From: Moringa oleifera
Lineage: Eukaryota > Streptophyta > Magnoliopsida > Brassicales > Moringaceae
Reading direction: 5' to 3'
Assembly: GCA_021397835.1 (NCBI GenBank)
Contig: JAJFZO010000695.1
Location: 1,367,501 to 1,431,500 of the forward strand
DNA length: 64,000 nucleotides
Position numbers and translations under genes: made by a program. The notes under the pieces were generated by a model. That model worked only from the letters and a program-made list of their open reading frames with translations. It was not told the DNA's origin and searched no databases. The number at the start of each line of letters is the position of its first letter. Positions within the stretch are counted from its first letter, which is position 1. Below are positions 60,390-64,000 of this stretch, piece after piece.

Positions 60390-61860
60390 GATCCGAATTG
60401 GAGATTAATGGTAATGGAAAAGATGAATGCTTTTAATAAGAATAACACTTAGATTGTCATTGATCTACCTGAAGAAAAGAAAGCACTTAGGTACAAATGC
60501 TTATTCCAAGGGAAGTCTAAAGTTGACAGAAGTGTGGAAAGATATAAAGCAAGACTTAAAGCAAAAGAATGTACTCAAACTCATGGTATTAACTACTAAG
60601 AGATTTTTTCTCTTCTTGTTAAGATTTTCTATCGAAATGCTTCTCTCTTTTATAGTTAAGTCTAACTGGTCATTTCATCAATTTAATGTTGAAAAGACCT
60701 TTCTAAATGAAGACTTATGAAAAGAAGTATATATGGATATGCCATAAGAATTTTAGAAAAACTTATTAGAGTCAAAACGTGAAAGTTGAAAAAAGCTTTA
60801 CATGGACTAGAGCAATCTGCTAGAACGTGATTTAGGCGTTTTTGGAGATGTTATTAGGAGACATGATTTCTCATAAAGCCAAGTTGTTCATACCTTATTT
60901 TTCATACATTTCGTTGAATGTAAAATGATTATTCTGATAGTATACATATATGACAGAATCATGATTAAGGTCTTGAGATCAACAACTTGAAAAGGAAGCT
61001 TGAGGTCGAATTTGATATCAGGGATTAAGCTGAAGTATTTCCTCATAATAAAGTTCTCATGATCCAAGGAAGGACTTTTTATCAACCAACACAAATATAT
61101 TTTTTAATTGACAATAACTAGTTGTAAGACAATCAATACTTTAATCATGCCTAATGCGAAATTAAAAGTAGTGGCAGCTAATGAAGTGAAGGACCAAAAA
61201 CATTATCAAAGATTAATTGGGAGTCTAATCTATTTGGCACACAATAGATCTGACATGGCTTTTACAATAAGTGTTGTAGGTCAGTTCATGCATTCACATG
61301 AAGCTATTTATTTTAAAGTTGTGTTCAAATTTTTGAAAAATACCTCAAAAAGACTTCGAGAAATACTATGTTCAAAAATAAAGGTCATTTTCAAGTAAAA
61401 GCTTAGATAGATATAAATTAGGTAGGCAATGTAAATGACAAAAGATCTAGCTCGAGTTATGACACTTTTGTAAGCAAAAATCTGATTACTTGGAGGAGTT
61501 AAAAAAAAAGAATGTCATGGCAAGGAATAATACTGAAGCAAATTTTGCTCTATAACATATGGATTTTATGAAGTGTTATGTATCAAAAGACTCCTAGAAT
61601 AGTTGAAAGTTCCTATATACCAAGGTCTATTAAAGTTTATTATGACAACAAGGCTGCAGTTTTTATAGCTCACAATCCATTAAAGATAAAACACACTATA
61701 TAAAAGTGGACAAACATTTCATCGAGGAGAAGATAAAAAGTAACGTGATATGCATGTCTTACATACCTATCGCAAGCTAAGTAACAAACATATCCACCAA
61801 AGGACTTCCTAAATTGCAATATTTTAGTTAGGAGTTTGTTCGAAATAATTTAGTTAGCAG
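60390..61860 (+). pseudogene. copia reverse transcriptase and RNase H remnant
   Basis: Readable blocks: DLPEEKKALRYKCLF, DRSVERYKARLKAKE and CTQTHGINY (60460-60595); WSFHQFNVEKTFLNEDL (60670-60718); LIVYIYDRI at about 60935, where the family's YVDD catalytic box has become YIYD; LKYFLIIKFS with SKEGLFINQHKYIF (61030-61100); YQRLIGSLIYLAHNRSDMAF and FMHSHEAIYFKVV (61205-61325); RSSSSYDTF, LITWRS, YYDNKAAVFIAHNPLK and VDKHFIEEKI (61445-61735), the RNase H region. Many stops; the loss of the catalytic aspartate shows it is dead. Confidence 0.8.
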
Positions 61861-61900
61861 GTTTATCATGAGCAATATTTTCTTATCGCCTGAGGAAGAG

Positions 61901-62150
61901 TGTTGAAAGATTTTTAAAACATTTGTAATTACGAATCATATTTAATTATAACTATATTTAGTTAATTGAAAGATTTCTAGGTTAGAATATAAATCTTAGG
62001 AATCAGTTTCTATTTTTCTCTTAATTAGAAAGATTAGTTGCCTATTTTGTTGCCAAAAAAGATATTTATAAATATAAGTATATCATATAAAAAAGTGATT
62101 CAACCATTCTCATATTTTTATTCTTCTTTTTTAAAAAAGATACCATATTT
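61901..62150 (+). repeat. copia 3' LTR (right end uncertain)
   Basis: Starts TGTTGAAAG immediately after a polypurine tract. The body is AT-rich with direct motifs (AATTGAAAGATTTCTAGG, TTAGAAAGATTAGTTGCC). I set the end by composition, because no 5' LTR was found for comparison. Confidence 0.6.
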
Positions 62151-64000
62151 ACCTTCCATCTTGTTTGTGCATATTTGATTATCACCCTTTTCTCCACACT
62201 ATTAATTCCCGTATCATCTTAGCAATTACCCTAAGTACCAGTAACACACTTGTTGCCTTCACTTTCAAAAACCCCTCTAGATTCACATTCCCTTTTTTAA
62301 CTTTCTTATAATTAACCTCAAACTCAAGCTTCTTGACTTTCTCATTAGCATCTCCTTAGCCCTTCCTCTTTGAAGACTCCCTTACCTTGATAGATTATTC
62401 TGCTTTTCTCCTTCTCTCTATCTCTGCAAACTGGCTGAAAAATTACTCCTCCAACCCACCAAAAGTGACTCTCGTCATCTTGATAATTTTACTCATATGC
62501 TTGAACACCTTTTCAAACACCTCTATCATACCATCCTCTCAAACCTTACTAACGACATGATCTCCTCTTCATGCAATCCTATATTTGATCTGACCACCAA
62601 TTTGCCCTCCCTGCCATGCACATTTGATTTATTTCTCCTTCTGCATCCCTCTAGCTACGAGACGCACCCACACCCCTTATTTGTATCCTCTTTACTGACT
62701 CTACCATGACATATCACCTTTAACTCAATAGACGTCAACGACTTTATCTAAGTGTCTTCCATCTATCTTCGCCATGGCTAACATGCATCCTTTCCTCTTA
62801 ATGTCGAGCCCATTATCCTAGCAACATAGACCCAATTTGTGCACCTTATTAGTACCCTCTCCATTGTTCTTATTATCACCCTTTGCCTCAATCCCTTACC
62901 CCCATCATTTCATCGAGGTCGTAAACCTCTGTAAGAAATCCATCAAAATCTAATTGCCCTAATTGTGCCAATTGTTAAGAATCAAAGTTCATGTCGTGCT
63001 TACTACTTCAGTTTTTTCCGCGAGTTATCCTTGACCCGTTAACCATTCCCAAAGTAGAGACTACACTAGAGTGTAGGATCTACTCGTGATCCAAACCATA
63101 TTTGCCCTAAGCTTTGATCCTGTTTTTGACCCAAGTCTAATTTTAAGCCTAATACTCTGCATAACATACCCAGATTCATAATAGTTGCTCATTTAACTAA
63201 TCAAAACTAAAATAAAAACATAACACATTACAACTTGGGTCCTTAGCCTCTTTTTTTATCCCTTCAATTATTGAGTCAAACTTGAGTCCTTTCCCAATCC
63301 ATCACCGAGACTAGCCCATTTTCTTTTATTTTTTCATTTTATCATCCAACTCCTCTTGTTTGCTTAGCCTTGGGTCTTTATTCATTATTTTGTTTCAATC
63401 CAAGAATCATATTATTATTATTATTTAATCTAAACCCAAATGGATTGTCTTCTTCACTAATTAATAAAAACCGACTCAAATTTCTGCAGCTAATCACCAT
63501 GACCCTTACTTTCTTTACCTTACCTACCACCACATTCCACCAAGTTTTCTTTAATCCTAATCTCCGACACATCCTGACCTTTTCCTTCCCCCGACACATG
63601 ATGAAAGCTGCAATTACGTGATGGGTAAATGATTGATTCTATTCTCCCTCAAAGTGATGCTTCCACCATTGGGGTTTCCTTGCAAAATCTCCCTTTCTCT
63701 TCTCCTTTTGACTCACCAACTTGTTATCACTCAATTTCGTTTGAGGCTTTTACCAACTTCCACCTCTTAAATCCATGGCCCCAATCAAGGAATAGCATCA
63801 CTCTTACACCCCACTTTTTGTTTCCATGACTCAAAAATATATCTCATTTTGGTTAACATCTGACCGTCCCCTCTCTTCTCCATTTCTTTCCAGATCCTAA
63901 TTTCTTGTCTAGTACCATCAAACTATCCATAGACATCCACAACCATCTCATCTACTTCCTATTGAGATATAAGGAGATTCTTTTTTCCACGGCCAAGTTA
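62151..64000. other. pyrimidine-rich DNA, unassigned
   Basis: The plus strand is C/T-rich (many CCC, CTC and CCTT words), so the minus strand is purine-rich and gives short lysine/arginine/glutamate-rich frames (for example 63599-63378). The style resembles the 5' part of plant LINE elements or a decayed gene, but I can read no zinc knuckle, endonuclease or other motif. Short plus-strand frames at 62497, 63370 and 63629 are leucine/proline/serine-rich by composition only and are not called. Confidence 0.4.

Larger units (their letters stand above)
56105..62150 (+). mobile_element. decayed Ty1/copia retrotransposon, interrupted by another insertion
   Basis: Copia polyprotein blocks appear in order on the plus strand: protease (about 56115-56230), the following linker (to about 56440), GAG-pre-integrase and integrase (58430-59090 and 59690-59830), reverse transcriptase (60390-61070), the RT/RNase H link (61108-61398) and RNase H (61430-61840). 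Then come a purine tract (GAGGAAGAG, 61892-61900) and an LTR starting TGTTGAAAG at 61901. Every block is broken by stops or frameshifts. The 5' LTR and gag are not recognisable. About 2 kb between 56440 and 58430 is foreign. Confidence 0.88.

Noticed and set aside
62497..63829. Leucine/proline/serine-rich frames at the right end
   Set aside because: Explained by the pyrimidine-rich plus strand; no motif or exon structure could be supported.
1..64000. tRNA, rRNA or other structured RNA genes
   Set aside because: I looked for tRNA B-box-like GGTTCGA(A/T)TCC words and rRNA-like conserved stretches and found none; a covariance-model search was not possible.

Overview
The window looks like nuclear DNA of a eudicot plant: strongly AT-rich, with short genes split by GT-AG introns, CTATAAATA-type promoters, and plant-type transposons filling most of the space. 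I cannot name the species. Nothing bacterial was seen (no operons, CRISPR array or tRNA gene).

Genes. The one confidently identified gene is eIF6 on the minus strand: seven coding exons plus a 5'-UTR exon, 245 codons, between 16829 and about 23015. A small glycine-rich protein gene lies at 14756-14959 (minus), and a probable relative at 43499-43693 (plus) shares its C-terminal pattern. A two-coding-exon gene for a predicted plastid membrane protein (123 residues) lies at 44645-45252, with a spliced 5' leader reaching about 46.9 kb. Between this gene and the plus-strand glycine-rich gene I see a further unrecognised two-exon gene model (43878-44437, minus), which no single open frame shows. 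The left edge (1-156, minus) cuts an exon of an unknown gene.

Mobile DNA. (1) 8315-12297 is a decayed CACTA (En/Spm) element with TAA target duplications, a GC-rich 46-bp minisatellite and a broken transposase ORF. (2) 26391-39012 is a 12.6-kb CACTA element with TCG target duplications. It carries a tnp2-type transposase (minus strand) and a second ORF that ends in an Ulp1-like cysteine-protease domain. (3) That element sits inside an older, internally deleted relative (about 24.65-26.39 kb plus 39.01-40.7 kb), so the two are nested. (4) 18881-19740 is a Mutator-like element with a perfect 9-bp target duplication, inside the longest intron of eIF6. (5) 56.1-62.15 kb is a dead Ty1/copia retrotransposon, split by a roughly 2-kb insertion that holds an isolated exon-like segment. 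(6) Other pieces: an LTR-like block (6256-7003), a long foldback (41306-41861), a diverged 0.5-kb direct repeat (47.7 and 51.3 kb) and several tandem repeats.

Layout: 0-8 kb edge exon and unassigned repeat-like DNA; 8.3-14 kb CACTA material; 14.7-15.1 kb small gene; 16.8-23 kb eIF6; 23-41 kb nested CACTA elements; 41-43 kb AT-rich DNA with a foldback; 43.4-47 kb a cluster of three small genes; 47-56 kb repeats without recognised genes; 56-62 kb copia; 62-64 kb pyrimidine-rich DNA, unassigned. I see no coherent multi-gene pathway. The strongest candidates for something new are the hidden two-exon gene, the small glycine-rich family, and the exon-like segment carried by the insertion in copia.
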